Positions 15,128-24,077 of a stretch of DNA of 42,913 bases are shown piece after piece; positions within the stretch are counted from its first letter, which is position 1, and each line of letters begins with the position of its first letter. The DNA comes from UBA8389 sp964472175 (GTDB lineage Bacteria; Bacteroidota; Bacteroidia; Bacteroidales; UBA1402). Where the stretch lies: assembly GCA_964472175.1 (NCBI GenBank), contig CAYYJF010000012.1, positions 1-42,913 on the forward strand, written 5' to 3'. The translations under genes and the position numbers were made by a program. A model generated the notes under the pieces. That model did not search any database and was not told the DNA's origin. It worked only from the letters and a program-made list of their open reading frames with translations.

Positions 15128-17113
15128 ATGAAACATCTATACATTCTGAATTTGTTGCTATTCGTGTTTAATTGGTCAGTCATGGGTCAGGATATTGTTG
15201 AAACGACCGTTGAAACAAGTAGCCAGCCACTCATTTATAAAGGCATCGTGATCGATGCTTCAAACAATAAACCCCTTCCGTTTGCCGCCTTGTCTGTTCC
15301 AAAACTGGGATTGGGCACAGCCTCCAACGCCGATGGCCAATGGAAGCTTCAACTTCCGTCGACAGCCATTCAGGAAAAATTAAGAATCAACTACCTGGGT
15401 TACAATACCAAATTCGTTTCACTTTCTGAATTGAATCAGGAATCCATCATCACCCTCGAACCGAATGATCACGTGCTCTCAGAATTTGTGGTCACGAACA
15501 AGGACTTTTGTAAAGAAATGTTGGAGAAAGCATGGAAAGCCATTCCCGGCAATTATCCTTCAAACGCGACCCTGGCAGAAGGTTTTTATCGGGAAACCCA
15601 ACGACTCAAAGACAGCACCTTTTTATATTTCAATGAAGCCGTATTAAAAGTATATAAAAACACGTACAAAAACACCAAAAACTTTGGCCAGATCAAAGTC
15701 GAAAAATCAAGGAAAAACGTATTCCCGGGCATAGACAGCATCAATGATGTACGGTTTTATGGAGGACCACATTTTCCGAACGATTTGGACATCGTTTTCA
15801 GCCGTTGGGATTTTATCAACCCATCTGAATACGACAAATGGGACATTCAGGTAGCGGATAGCTACAAAGACAGCCTGGACATCATTTACATTTTAACTTT
15901 TAAACACCGCAAATATCCGAATTCAAACTTTCAGGGAAAAATGTACATCAACTCTGAGAGTTACGCCTTCATCGGATTTGAATTCTGGAGAGCAGGCTTG
16001 AGTGCGCTGGCGGCAACACAGTACCCCGATCAAGAGTATATTCCGGGAATGACCACCATCAAAGTCGGGTATACACAACAAGACAATAAGTTGCATCTTG
16101 GATACATCACCTACCAGACAAACGGTTACAATACCATTTCACAAAAGCGCATTTTTAAAGACATTGAATATGTGACAACCTCCATTCGTTCTGAGAATGC
16201 GCAGGCCATTCCTTTTGCTGAGCAATTTGATTATACAGACATCCTCTCCATACAAGCTGTACCCTATGACTCCACGTATTGGAAAGATTATAACATTCTG
16301 GAAGAAAGCAAAATGATGCAAAACCAGACACACTTATCATACCAAAAAGAAGCGGCCATCAAAGCTTTGACCACGGTCTATAATGTAGAATTGTCCGATG
16401 CCGAAAAAACCTTGCTTTTCTTGAAAAAGTTTTCATTTGACGGGGGATTCGCCTTTTTACCATACAAATACAACAACGGGCTTCATGATTTTTCATACAA
16501 TGCCATATCTCTTGGCACAAAAGACGTAAATAAAGGCACATTTGGAATCTCCACCATGGATGGATTGCGCTTTGAATTGAATAAAAACTGGATGGTATTT
16601 GGTCGACTATCAACCGTTTTATATGGTTTTGAACAATTCCAGGCCGATTTGGGTATGAATTATCGTTTATCCTTAGCTCCGAGCGGCAGATGGATCTTTT
16701 TGGATATGGGACTGGCAGCAGCAACTGTCAATTCCAGATTGGAATTGGGAGAAATACCAAATGCTGGAAACAACCTCCTGTTGAAAGGGAAAATGTTCGA
16801 TTCCAACAACCTCGTATTGAAAACCGGAAACAGAGGGATAGGGCTAAAACCATCCATCAGCCTGGCGGTAAGAATGGGCAAACAATACGAATTGTTCACG
16901 GAAGCCACCTGGCTAAGAGTCAGAGACTTGCTGTTCAAGAAAGACTATATTCAAGTCAAAGAAAAAGAAGGAGGCTGGTTTGATAAAAAATCAGTAAAAA
17001 TTGATTGGGATGATCCAGCACTGCAGGTCAACATCGATGGCTTGCGCATGCGCCTCCAACAATTTGAGCCAAGTCCCTTAAACATCCGAATCGGAATAAG
17101 ATCCGGATTCTAA
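15128..17113 (+). CDS. Carboxypeptidase-regulatory-like domain protein with C-terminal barrel-like region
   Basis: 661 residues. A signal peptide (MKHLYILNLLLFVF, to about residue 21) is followed by a carboxypeptidase-D regulatory-like Ig domain (about 35-115: YKGIVIDASNNKPLPFAALS, then GTASNADGQWKL). This is the domain found at the N-terminus of SusC-type receptors, but no TonB plug is visible. The middle region (about 130-400) has many aromatic strands, and the last third (about 430-661) alternates like an outer-membrane barrel and ends in Phe (IRIGIRSGF). An outer-membrane location is inferred; function unknown. Its stop codon overlaps the stop of the convergent HD-domain gene by four bases. 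An upstream ATG at 15113 is possible but would displace the signal peptide. Confidence 0.7.
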   Translation: MKHLYILNLLLFVFNWSVMGQDIVETTVETSSQPLIYKGIVIDASNNKPLPFAALSVPKLGLGTASNADGQWKLQLPSTAIQEKLRINYLGYNTKFVSLSELNQESIITLEPNDHVLSEFVVTNKDFCKEMLEKAWKAIPGNYPSNATLAEGFYRETQRLKDSTFLYFNEAVLKVYKNTYKNTKNFGQIKVEKSRKNVFPGIDSINDVRFYGGPHFPNDLDIVFSRWDFINPSEYDKWDIQVADSYKDSLDIIYILTFKHRKYPNSNFQGKMYINSESYAFIGFEFWRAGLSALAATQYPDQEYIPGMTTIKVGYTQQDNKLHLGYITYQTNGYNTISQKRIFKDIEYVTTSIRSENAQAIPFAEQFDYTDILSIQAVPYDSTYWKDYNILEESKMMQNQTHLSYQKEAAIKALTTVYNVELSDAEKTLLFLKKFSFDGGFAFLPYKYNNGLHDFSYNAISLGTKDVNKGTFGISTMDGLRFELNKNWMVFGRLSTVLYGFEQFQADLGMNYRLSLAPSGRWIFLDMGLAAATVNSRLELGEIPNAGNNLLLKGKMFDSNNLVLKTGNRGIGLKPSISLAVRMGKQYELFTEATWLRVRDLLFKKDYIQVKEKEGGWFDKKSVKIDWDDPALQVNIDGLRMRLQQFEPSPLNIRIGIRSGF

Positions 17114-19170
17114 TTTCCGTTTTCTTTGATTTCAGGATAGGCGATTCTTGAATGATAAATCGATTGTAGCTTCAATTTGAACACCATCTTCACCCGTTCC
17201 AAATCACGAAAAGTGAGTGGAATATTTTTGAATGCGCCATCTTGAATTTTTGCATTGATGATTTTATCGACCAAATCAGAAATGCTTTTTTCAGAAAAGT
17301 CTTTTAAACTTCTTGAAGAAGCTTCAACAGCATCTGCCATCATTAAAATGGCCGTTTCCTTGGTATTTGGATTCACACCTCTGTAAAAGTACACTTCTGG
17401 AACCTCTGCATCCGGATTGGACTTTTTAAAATTGTTATAAAAAAAACGGACAGGTCCATTACCGTGATGCATGCGAATGCAATCCCGAATCACCAAAGGC
17501 AAACCGAACTTATTGGCCAGTTTCAAACCTTCATCTACGTGTGAAGTAATCATTTTACAACTTTCTTCCGGAGAGAGTTCATCGTGTGGATTGACACCCA
17601 ATTGATTTTCTGTAAAATACATGGGATTCACCATTTTACCAATATCATGATACATGGCACCCGTTCTTGCAAGTTGAACGTTGGCATTGATTTCTTGTGC
17701 TGCAGCAGTTGCCAAATTCGAAACCTGTAAAGAATGTTGAAAACTACCCGGAGCCGTTTCAGAAAATGCTCTCAACAGGGAATTATTCATGTTTGACAAT
17801 TCCATCAACGTCACATTCGAAGTATAACCAAACAACCATTCAAAAAAGTATATCAGCAGGTAGGATGTCAGCATCAAACCACCGTTTATCACAAAATTCA
17901 GGAACATGGAAGCATTGATGCGATTCATGAAGCCTTCCTGAATCAACGAGACCCCAAAAAACATGACACAGTAGGTCAAAACCACCAAAATGGCGCACAT
18001 GACCAACTGCGAACGTTGCGTCAAATCCCTTAAAGAATAGACAGAGGTCATCCCTGCCGCAATTTGAATGAGCAGAAATTCGTACGGATATGCCACTATT
18101 GTTGAGGAAATCAACACGGTAATGATGTGCGCAAATAGCGCTGTTCGTGAATCAAAAAAAGTGCGAACCATGATGGGTAGAATCGCATATGGAATCATGT
18201 ACACATTCATCCTGCCTTTCCCAACAATCAGGGATGTCAACAAGACCAACCCGGTGATCAAAATAAGCAAAAATGCCACATTGGCTTTGCGCTCATACAT
18301 GATGGGCCTGAAAAACCACATGTACAAAAATTGCAACACAAAAAGGCCTAAGACAAGTACAATTTGTCCCATCAAAACACCACTCTTACCATAACTTGCC
18401 GACCTTTCCTCCGCTACACGTTTTAAAGAATGCAAGATTTGAAACACCTCAGGTGAAATAATTTCACCGCGATCAATGATTCTCTCACCCCGTTGAATCA
18501 TCCCACTGGTTAACGAAATGCGGTTTTCCAATTCCGATTTGGCTTGCGAATTGGCTTGAGCATCTAATTGTACATTTTCCTGGATGAATTGATTCAGCTG
18601 TAGGCCCTTGATTCTCTGAGTATTCACAAAAAAAGGCGGATCTTCAAAGAAAAAGGCATAGGCTTTTTTTACAGTAAGCAAACGCTTCGTATCGTATTCA
18701 GAAGCGACATTTCCCCTTAACAACATCACAGAAAGCATCGAATCTTGCATCAACTGATCAAAGGTCACGGATGAAACAACGCCACTTTCATAAATGCGTC
18801 GGATTTTATCGGTCACATAGCTGATCTCTCCTTGTTTCATTTCAGGATGTGTAGAAATCAAAAGCTGAAGTTTCCGATTCATAGAGGTCACCAGGCTCGT
18901 ATCCATCCGCATATAGGATTTGAACGATTTCAGCGCACTGTCTCTCTCCACTTGAATTTGGTTATCCGTTTTATATATTTGAAAATCGTAGGGAGCTGTC
19001 ATTAAATCATATCTCCAGGGCTTACCCTCCTGAAAAGAGTATCTGAAACGGCCTTCTCGAGGAAAAGATTGAACAATTAAAACGGCAGCAAGTAAAAAAA
19101 ATGCCATTTTAATGAGATTCTGAGTTAAATCTTCTTTGAATTTTTTTCGCTTGAAAACGCCCATTTTCAT
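17110..19170 (-). CDS. 7TM-HD (PgpH-like) membrane phosphohydrolase
   Basis: 686 residues (a start two codons later, 19164, is equally good). Architecture: one N-terminal TM segment (about 22-40), an extracytoplasmic 7TMR-HDED-like domain (to about 270), seven closely spaced TM segments (about 270-470), then a cytoplasmic HD domain. The HD domain shows PGSFQHSLQVSNLA, the metal-binding YHDIGKMVNP, then TSHVDEGLKLAN, MHHGNGP and MMADAVEASSRSL, which together supply the expected His/Asp metal ligands. Members of this family such as PgpH hydrolyse cyclic di-AMP; that activity is inferred here. The gene is convergent with its left neighbour and divergent from gltX. Confidence 0.88.
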   Translation of the reverse strand: MKMGVFKRKKFKEDLTQNLIKMAFFLLAAVLIVQSFPREGRFRYSFQEGKPWRYDLMTAPYDFQIYKTDNQIQVERDSALKSFKSYMRMDTSLVTSMNRKLQLLISTHPEMKQGEISYVTDKIRRIYESGVVSSVTFDQLMQDSMLSVMLLRGNVASEYDTKRLLTVKKAYAFFFEDPPFFVNTQRIKGLQLNQFIQENVQLDAQANSQAKSELENRISLTSGMIQRGERIIDRGEIISPEVFQILHSLKRVAEERSASYGKSGVLMGQIVLVLGLFVLQFLYMWFFRPIMYERKANVAFLLILITGLVLLTSLIVGKGRMNVYMIPYAILPIMVRTFFDSRTALFAHIITVLISSTIVAYPYEFLLIQIAAGMTSVYSLRDLTQRSQLVMCAILVVLTYCVMFFGVSLIQEGFMNRINASMFLNFVINGGLMLTSYLLIYFFEWLFGYTSNVTLMELSNMNNSLLRAFSETAPGSFQHSLQVSNLATAAAQEINANVQLARTGAMYHDIGKMVNPMYFTENQLGVNPHDELSPEESCKMITSHVDEGLKLANKFGLPLVIRDCIRMHHGNGPVRFFYNNFKKSNPDAEVPEVYFYRGVNPNTKETAILMMADAVEASSRSLKDFSEKSISDLVDKIINAKIQDGAFKNIPLTFRDLERVKMVFKLKLQSIYHSRIAYPEIKENGN

Positions 19171-19216
19171 CCGGATTATGAATTATTTGAATGCTGTAAA
19201 AATACAGTGAAAAAAG

Positions 19217-19224
19217 CAAAAATA
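19217..19224 (-). promoter_or_regulatory. Putative -7 element for the 7TM-HD gene
   Basis: TATTTTTG on the minus strand, about 47 bases before the start at 19170. Confidence 0.4.
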
Positions 19225-19265
19225 TCAATCCTTTGCCGGATATCATCAATTTTATTAAAAAAACG

Positions 19266-19273
19266 TACTTTTG
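19266..19273 (+). promoter_or_regulatory. Putative -7 element for gltX
   Basis: TACTTTTG matches TAnnTTTG, 31 bases before the gltX ATG. Confidence 0.5.
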
Positions 19274-19304
19274 CAGTTTGTAATTTAGAACATAGAAAAT
19301 TAAG

Positions 19305-20870
19305 ATGTCATCAAACAAATCCGTACGTGTCCGTTTTGCTCCAAGCCCCACAGGGCCACTGCATATTGGCGGAGTGAGAACAGCCTTGTATAACTATCTG
19401 TTTGCTAAAAAAGCAGGAGGTCAATTTTTATTAAGAATCGAAGACACTGACTCACAAAGATTTGTGCCTGGTGCTGAAGCATATATCATTGAATCCCTGA
19501 AATGGCTGGGCATCCATCCGGATGAAGGTGTAGGCGTTGGCGGCCCACATACCCCCTACAGACAATCCGAAAGGAAAGCCATCTACAAAGTACATGTTGA
19601 TCAATTGCTTGAATCGGGTCATGCATACATCGCATTTGACACCCCGGCAATGCTGGAACAAAAAAGGGCTACCGTTTCCAACTTTCAATATGACTCAAGC
19701 ACACGCATGGAGATGGAAAATTCCCTGACATTGGATGCTCAGGAAGTATCCAAACGTCTGGAAAGCGGCATGCCCTATGTGGTGCGATTCAAAATCAATC
19801 CGGACGAAATAGTCGTGGTACAGGATCTGATACGTGGTGAAGTCAAAATCAACTCCAACGTATTGGATGATAAAGTGCTGTACAAATCGTCAGACGAACT
19901 ACCCACATACCATTTGGCCAACATTGTTGACGATCATCTGATGGAAATCACACACGTCATTCGCGGCGAAGAGTGGTTGCCATCGGCACCGCTTCACGTG
20001 CTCCTGTACAGGGCTTTCGGCTGGGAAAATCAGATGCCTGCTTTTGCGCATTTGCCGCTCTTATTGAAACCCGAAGGCAACGGAAAATTGAGCAAAAGAG
20101 ATGGTGACAGATTGGGATTTCCAGTGTTTCCATGTGATTGGATCAACCCCGAAACCCAGGAAAAAAGCTCAGGCTATAGAGAAGCCGGTTATTTCCCGGA
20201 AGCCGTTGTCAACTTTTTAGCATTGATGGGCTGGCATCCGGAAGGCGATAGAGAATTGCTTACAATGGATGAACTCATCGAATCTTTTTCATTGGAAAGA
20301 TGCAGCAAAAGTGGTGCAAAATTCGATTACGAGAAAGGCAAATGGTTCAACCACACATATTTACAAAAGAAACCCATACAAGATTTGTCACAAATCTTTG
20401 TAGAAAAAATCCTACAGAAAAAAGGCGTCATGGTTTCCAACAGCGTTGAATGTCCGGATTTTGACCAATCTCAATTTTCTGAAGCCTATATACAAACGGC
20501 CCTGCTGTCCATTCGGGAGCGCGCTCAGTTTGTAGACGATTTATGGGATCAGGCTTCTTTTTTCTTTGAAAGACCTGAATCTTACGCAGAAAAGAATGTA
20601 CAAAAATTCTGGAAAACGGACACAGCTGAAGTTGTAAAAAAATATGCCGCATTCCTTGAAAAAACAACTGATTTTCAAACCGAAGCATTGGAAAAAGACA
20701 CCATGCAATGGATTGAAGAATCCGGATTCAAGGTTGGCGCAGTCATGAATGCTTTGAGATTGGCGTTGGTCGGAGCATCCAAGGGACCTCATTTGTTTGA
20801 CATTGTCACATTGATTGGTAAAAAGGAAACATTGTTAAGAATTGAACGTGCCATTGAAATCCTGAATTAA
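19305..20870 (+). CDS. gltX: Glutamate--tRNA ligase
   Basis: 521 residues. Charges tRNA-Glu with glutamate. The class I HIGH signature is RFAPSPTGPLHIGGVRTALYN at the N-terminus, followed by LRIEDTDSQRF; the KMSKS equivalent is GKLSKRDGDRLGFPVFP near residue 265, the form common in Bacteroidota GltX. Asp-Glu-rich anticodon-binding helices fill the C-terminal third. Ten bases separate its stop from waaA, so the two are probably co-transcribed; waaA opens the surface-glycan region. Confidence 0.96.
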   Translation: MSSNKSVRVRFAPSPTGPLHIGGVRTALYNYLFAKKAGGQFLLRIEDTDSQRFVPGAEAYIIESLKWLGIHPDEGVGVGGPHTPYRQSERKAIYKVHVDQLLESGHAYIAFDTPAMLEQKRATVSNFQYDSSTRMEMENSLTLDAQEVSKRLESGMPYVVRFKINPDEIVVVQDLIRGEVKINSNVLDDKVLYKSSDELPTYHLANIVDDHLMEITHVIRGEEWLPSAPLHVLLYRAFGWENQMPAFAHLPLLLKPEGNGKLSKRDGDRLGFPVFPCDWINPETQEKSSGYREAGYFPEAVVNFLALMGWHPEGDRELLTMDELIESFSLERCSKSGAKFDYEKGKWFNHTYLQKKPIQDLSQIFVEKILQKKGVMVSNSVECPDFDQSQFSEAYIQTALLSIRERAQFVDDLWDQASFFFERPESYAEKNVQKFWKTDTAEVVKKYAAFLEKTTDFQTEALEKDTMQWIEESGFKVGAVMNALRLALVGASKGPHLFDIVTLIGKKETLLRIERAIEILN

Positions 20871-20879
20871 TCTGACAAC

Positions 20880-22106
20880 ATGTATCAAATCGGTTTTTCT
20901 ATTTACGTTTTTCTATTTAGAATCGTAGCCTTATTCCATTCCAAGGCTGCAAAAATGGTTCGGGGACAACGGAAAACCTGGAAACAATTGAAGTCATTGG
21001 ATTCCAATCAACCCTGGCTTTGGTTTCATGCCTCCTCCTTGGGAGAATTTGAACAGGGCAGACCTGTCATGGAAAGCATCCGTTCACAATATCCCGATTA
21101 CAGGATTTTGTTGACATTTTATTCCCCGTCTGGCTACGAAGTTCAAAAAAACTACGCAGGAGCCGATCTGGTTTGCTATTTGCCATTCGACACCTGGTTT
21201 AATGTCAAAAGGTTTATAAAATTGGTCCAGCCCAAACGTGCTTTCTTTATCAAATACGAATTTTGGCCCAATTATTTAACCCAACTCGCCAAATATGAGA
21301 TACCCACCTATCTGATTTCCGGCATTTTCCGTACAGAGCAACTCTTTTTCAAAAAATACGGAAAATCTTACAGAGGCCTCTTGAATACCTTCAATCATAT
21401 CTTTGTACAAAACAATGAGTCCCTGGCTTTGCTTCGAAGTATTGGCAGAAAAAAAGATGTAACAAAAACCGGCGATACCAGGTATGACCGCGTCATGCAA
21501 ATACGCAATCAGGCTAAAGATATCCCGGAAATAGAGGCTTTCAGAAACCATCATGCAGACAGTGTTGTTTTGATTGCCGGAAGCTCCTGGCCCAAAGACG
21601 AGGAACACATCATTTCCTATTTCAACCAAAATCCAACCTTAAAATTAATTTTGGCTCCCCACCAAATAGACAATGCACATTTACAATGGATAGAAAATAA
21701 ACTGGGCAGACCACACCTCCGTTTATCGAAAGCCAATGCAGAAACCGTCAAGAATTGTGACTGCATCCTTATTGACTGTTTTGGATTGCTCTCCTCCATT
21801 TATCGATTTGGCGATATGGCGTACATCGGCGGTGGATTCGGGAATGGCATCCACAACACGCTTGAAGCTGTTGTGTATGGAATTCCCGTCATTTTCGGAC
21901 CAAATTATAAGCGTTTTCAGGAAGCCAAAGATTTGCTTGCATGCGGGGGAGCCAAAACCATCGCAACCCCGGAAGAATTCAACAAAATTATTGATCTTTG
22001 GATCAACGACATAGAGACAAGAAAAGAAGCTGGGAAAAAAGCTTTTGAATTGGTTGAACAAAACAGTGGTGGCACTCAATTGGTTCTGCTTACGGTACCA
22101 CTTTAA
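20880..22106 (+). CDS. waaA: 3-deoxy-D-manno-octulosonic acid (Kdo) transferase
   Basis: 408 residues. Transfers Kdo from CMP-Kdo to lipid A precursor at the inner face of the cytoplasmic membrane. The N-terminal membrane-anchoring helix (FSIYVFLFRIVALF) is followed by the GT30 signature WFHASSLGEFEQGRPVM with the catalytic Glu, then LLTFYSPSGYEV and FIKYEFWPNYL. The C-terminal Rossmann domain shows ILIDCFGLLSSIYRFGDMAYIGGGFG and a sugar-nucleotide-site region HNTLEAVVYGIPVIFGPNYKRF. Presence of this gene implies a Kdo-containing LPS or LOS. It is followed after 14 bases by a glycosyltransferase. Confidence 0.93.
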   Translation: MYQIGFSIYVFLFRIVALFHSKAAKMVRGQRKTWKQLKSLDSNQPWLWFHASSLGEFEQGRPVMESIRSQYPDYRILLTFYSPSGYEVQKNYAGADLVCYLPFDTWFNVKRFIKLVQPKRAFFIKYEFWPNYLTQLAKYEIPTYLISGIFRTEQLFFKKYGKSYRGLLNTFNHIFVQNNESLALLRSIGRKKDVTKTGDTRYDRVMQIRNQAKDIPEIEAFRNHHADSVVLIAGSSWPKDEEHIISYFNQNPTLKLILAPHQIDNAHLQWIENKLGRPHLRLSKANAETVKNCDCILIDCFGLLSSIYRFGDMAYIGGGFGNGIHNTLEAVVYGIPVIFGPNYKRFQEAKDLLACGGAKTIATPEEFNKIIDLWINDIETRKEAGKKAFELVEQNSGGTQLVLLTVPL

Positions 22107-22120
22107 TAAAATTATGATTC

Positions 22121-23056
22121 ATGTCCACATATGCACCCATCATACTGATTGTTTTTAATCGACCCGAACATACCAAACGGGTCATTGAAGCACTTAGTGC
22201 AAACCCATTGGCTTTAGAATCCGATCTTCACATTTTTTCAGACGGTTCAAGGGGGCCAAAAGATGACGCATCGGTTCAGGCGGTTAAAAATGTGATTCAA
22301 AAAATAGAGGGCTTTAAACAAGTCTATTTGCATCTGCGCATCAAGAATGTGGGATGCAGCTCCAATGTATTGACGGCTGTCGATACCGTGCTGGAGTCTT
22401 ATGACAAATGCATTGTGGTTGAGGATGATATCTTGGTTGCGCCCAATTTTTTGGAATTTATGAATCAAGCCTTGAACTACTATCAGGACAACGAAACCAT
22501 TTTCAGCATTGGCGCCTTTCATCCATTTTTCAAAATCCCTGCCAAATATCCACATGAAGTCTATGCCCTTGGCAGAAATTGTTCCTGGGGATGGGGTGTC
22601 TGGAAAAATTCATGGAAAAAAATCAATCTGGATCCAAAGCAAATCAGAAAAGAACTGTCAGATTCGCGCATCAGAAAAGCTTTTGCCCAACATGGGGAAG
22701 ACACCTTAAGAACCTTCGAGCACGATCCGGAAATTTGGGATTTGAGGGTGTCCTACGGGCAATGGAAATGTGGATTAATGACCATTTTCCCAACACAATC
22801 CTTTACAGAAAACATCGGCAGGGACGGTTCGGGAGTCCATTACCACGGAAATGCACTCAAAGTAGAAAATCAAAGCCATTTTCCGGGGAAAATCCCAAAC
22901 TTTGTACCATTGATTGGGATTGATGAATCTATCCGTTTGGCCCACAAAAAAAGCACCCACAAATCCATCTTGCGAATCAAAACAACGCAATTATTAAAAA
23001 AAACCGGATTGTACCTCCCCCTGTTTCGGTTGTGGGAGAAACTTGGCTTGCAGTAA
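22121..23056 (+). CDS. Family 2-like glycosyltransferase (GNT-I/HlpA-like)
   Basis: 311 residues. The N-terminal strand YAPIILIVFNRPEHTKRVIEAL and the acidic metal-site motif VVEDDILVAPNFLEFMNQAL are those of a GT-A fold; SWGWGVWKNSWKKI is typical of the subgroup often labelled hemolysin-activation or GNT-I-like glycosyltransferase in polysaccharide clusters. No membrane segment is evident, so it is probably cytoplasmic or peripheral. It follows waaA closely and likely shares its transcript. Sugar donor and acceptor cannot be read from sequence. Convergent with the next gene across 12 bases. Confidence 0.8.
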   Translation: MSTYAPIILIVFNRPEHTKRVIEALSANPLALESDLHIFSDGSRGPKDDASVQAVKNVIQKIEGFKQVYLHLRIKNVGCSSNVLTAVDTVLESYDKCIVVEDDILVAPNFLEFMNQALNYYQDNETIFSIGAFHPFFKIPAKYPHEVYALGRNCSWGWGVWKNSWKKINLDPKQIRKELSDSRIRKAFAQHGEDTLRTFEHDPEIWDLRVSYGQWKCGLMTIFPTQSFTENIGRDGSGVHYHGNALKVENQSHFPGKIPNFVPLIGIDESIRLAHKKSTHKSILRIKTTQLLKKTGLYLPLFRLWEKLGLQ

Positions 23057-23068
23057 AACTGCTGCTTA

Positions 23069-23944
23069 TTAATTCGACTTCATCCGTTTCCAAACAGAAG
23101 GCAACAAAGTGCGCAACCAAAAAGACATCACTGTGATTGCATATTGATTTGGAAAAAACCGACGCACAAAAACCAAAAATTCTCTGTAGGAAAATCCTTT
23201 TGGATGAAATAAATATCGAATCCGACTTTTCAGATTGGGGAAATCATGGTTTTCAAATTGGATGTGATCATCCACACAATAACCGACATAATCCGGCAAT
23301 ACCAACACCGGTAAATGACTTCTTACGGCCTTCATAGAATAGTCAAAATCTGCGATGGAATGGGTGTAATTTGTTGAAAACATACCTATTTGATCCATCA
23401 CCGGTTTTGGGACCAACAAACAATTGGCATTGGTAAATTCACAGGTTTGGTATGTGCCATTTGGCACCACCGGACAGGATGCATATTTTTTTGGATTCAG
23501 CAACTGTTCCCCACCGTAGGAACGCAAACCGGTATTCGGATCTTTGGTACTCCCCGTATAAATTCCGGATTTCCCGAACGTTTTAATGGCATACGCATCG
23601 GCTTGCAACAAATCGTTTAAAGCAGTTGGAAAAAGATCCGTATCGTCGTTGATCAACCAAAAAAAGTCAAAATCATTTTCCAATAAAGCCCTGGACCAGG
23701 CCAAACGCATTCCTCCTGCCCAAAACAGGTTTCCTTCGCTTTGAATCAATTTGACTTGAGGATAGTTCGATGCTACCATCTCAGAGGTTCCGTCGGTTGA
23801 ACCGTCATCAACAAGAATGACCGACATCTCAACATCTGAATCTAGTTGTTGCCCAAAAACACGTTCCAGGCAACTTTTTGTTTTTTCCCTCCGGTTGTAG
23901 CAAGTCACCAAAACGGCTACTTTTTTAGGATTGATCTTCGACAT
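23069..23944 (-). CDS. Family 2 glycosyltransferase
   Basis: 291 residues from the ATG at 23942-23944. GT-A features: KVAVLVTCYNRREKTKSCL at the N-terminus, ILVDDGSTDGTSEM, GNLFWAGGMRLAWSRAL, and the DxD-equivalent WLINDDTDLFP near residue 100; similar to rhamnosyl- and galactosyl-type GT2 enzymes. An ATG six codons upstream (23962) exists, but a minus-strand -7 element at 23970-23977 would put the transcription start almost on it, favouring 23944. It is the only gene of this stretch on the minus strand, flanked by plus-strand glycan genes, and is divergent from the GT4 gene. Substrate unknown. Confidence 0.85.
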   Translation of the reverse strand: MSKINPKKVAVLVTCYNRREKTKSCLERVFGQQLDSDVEMSVILVDDGSTDGTSEMVASNYPQVKLIQSEGNLFWAGGMRLAWSRALLENDFDFFWLINDDTDLFPTALNDLLQADAYAIKTFGKSGIYTGSTKDPNTGLRSYGGEQLLNPKKYASCPVVPNGTYQTCEFTNANCLLVPKPVMDQIGMFSTNYTHSIADFDYSMKAVRSHLPVLVLPDYVGYCVDDHIQFENHDFPNLKSRIRYLFHPKGFSYREFLVFVRRFFPNQYAITVMSFWLRTLLPSVWKRMKSN

Positions 23945-23969
23945 GAAGGTGTTTTTTTTCATTGAACCA

Positions 23970-23977
23970 CAAAGTTA
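23970..23977 (-). promoter_or_regulatory. Putative -7 element for the minus-strand glycosyltransferase
   Basis: TAACTTTG on the minus strand, 26 bases before the chosen start at 23944. Confidence 0.5.
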
Positions 23978-24037
23978 CTTTTTTTTCATTCATACAGAAT
24001 CAACTCCATGGAAGGTCAAAAAAATTATTGAAAACAG

Positions 24038-24045
24038 TATCTTTG
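24038..24045 (+). promoter_or_regulatory. Putative -7 element for the GT4 gene
   Basis: TATCTTTG, a perfect match, 33 bases before the ATG at 24078; it supports that start over upstream in-frame codons. Confidence 0.55.
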
Positions 24046-24077
24046 CATGCATTCCTTTAAATCGGCCGTTGAAAAAC

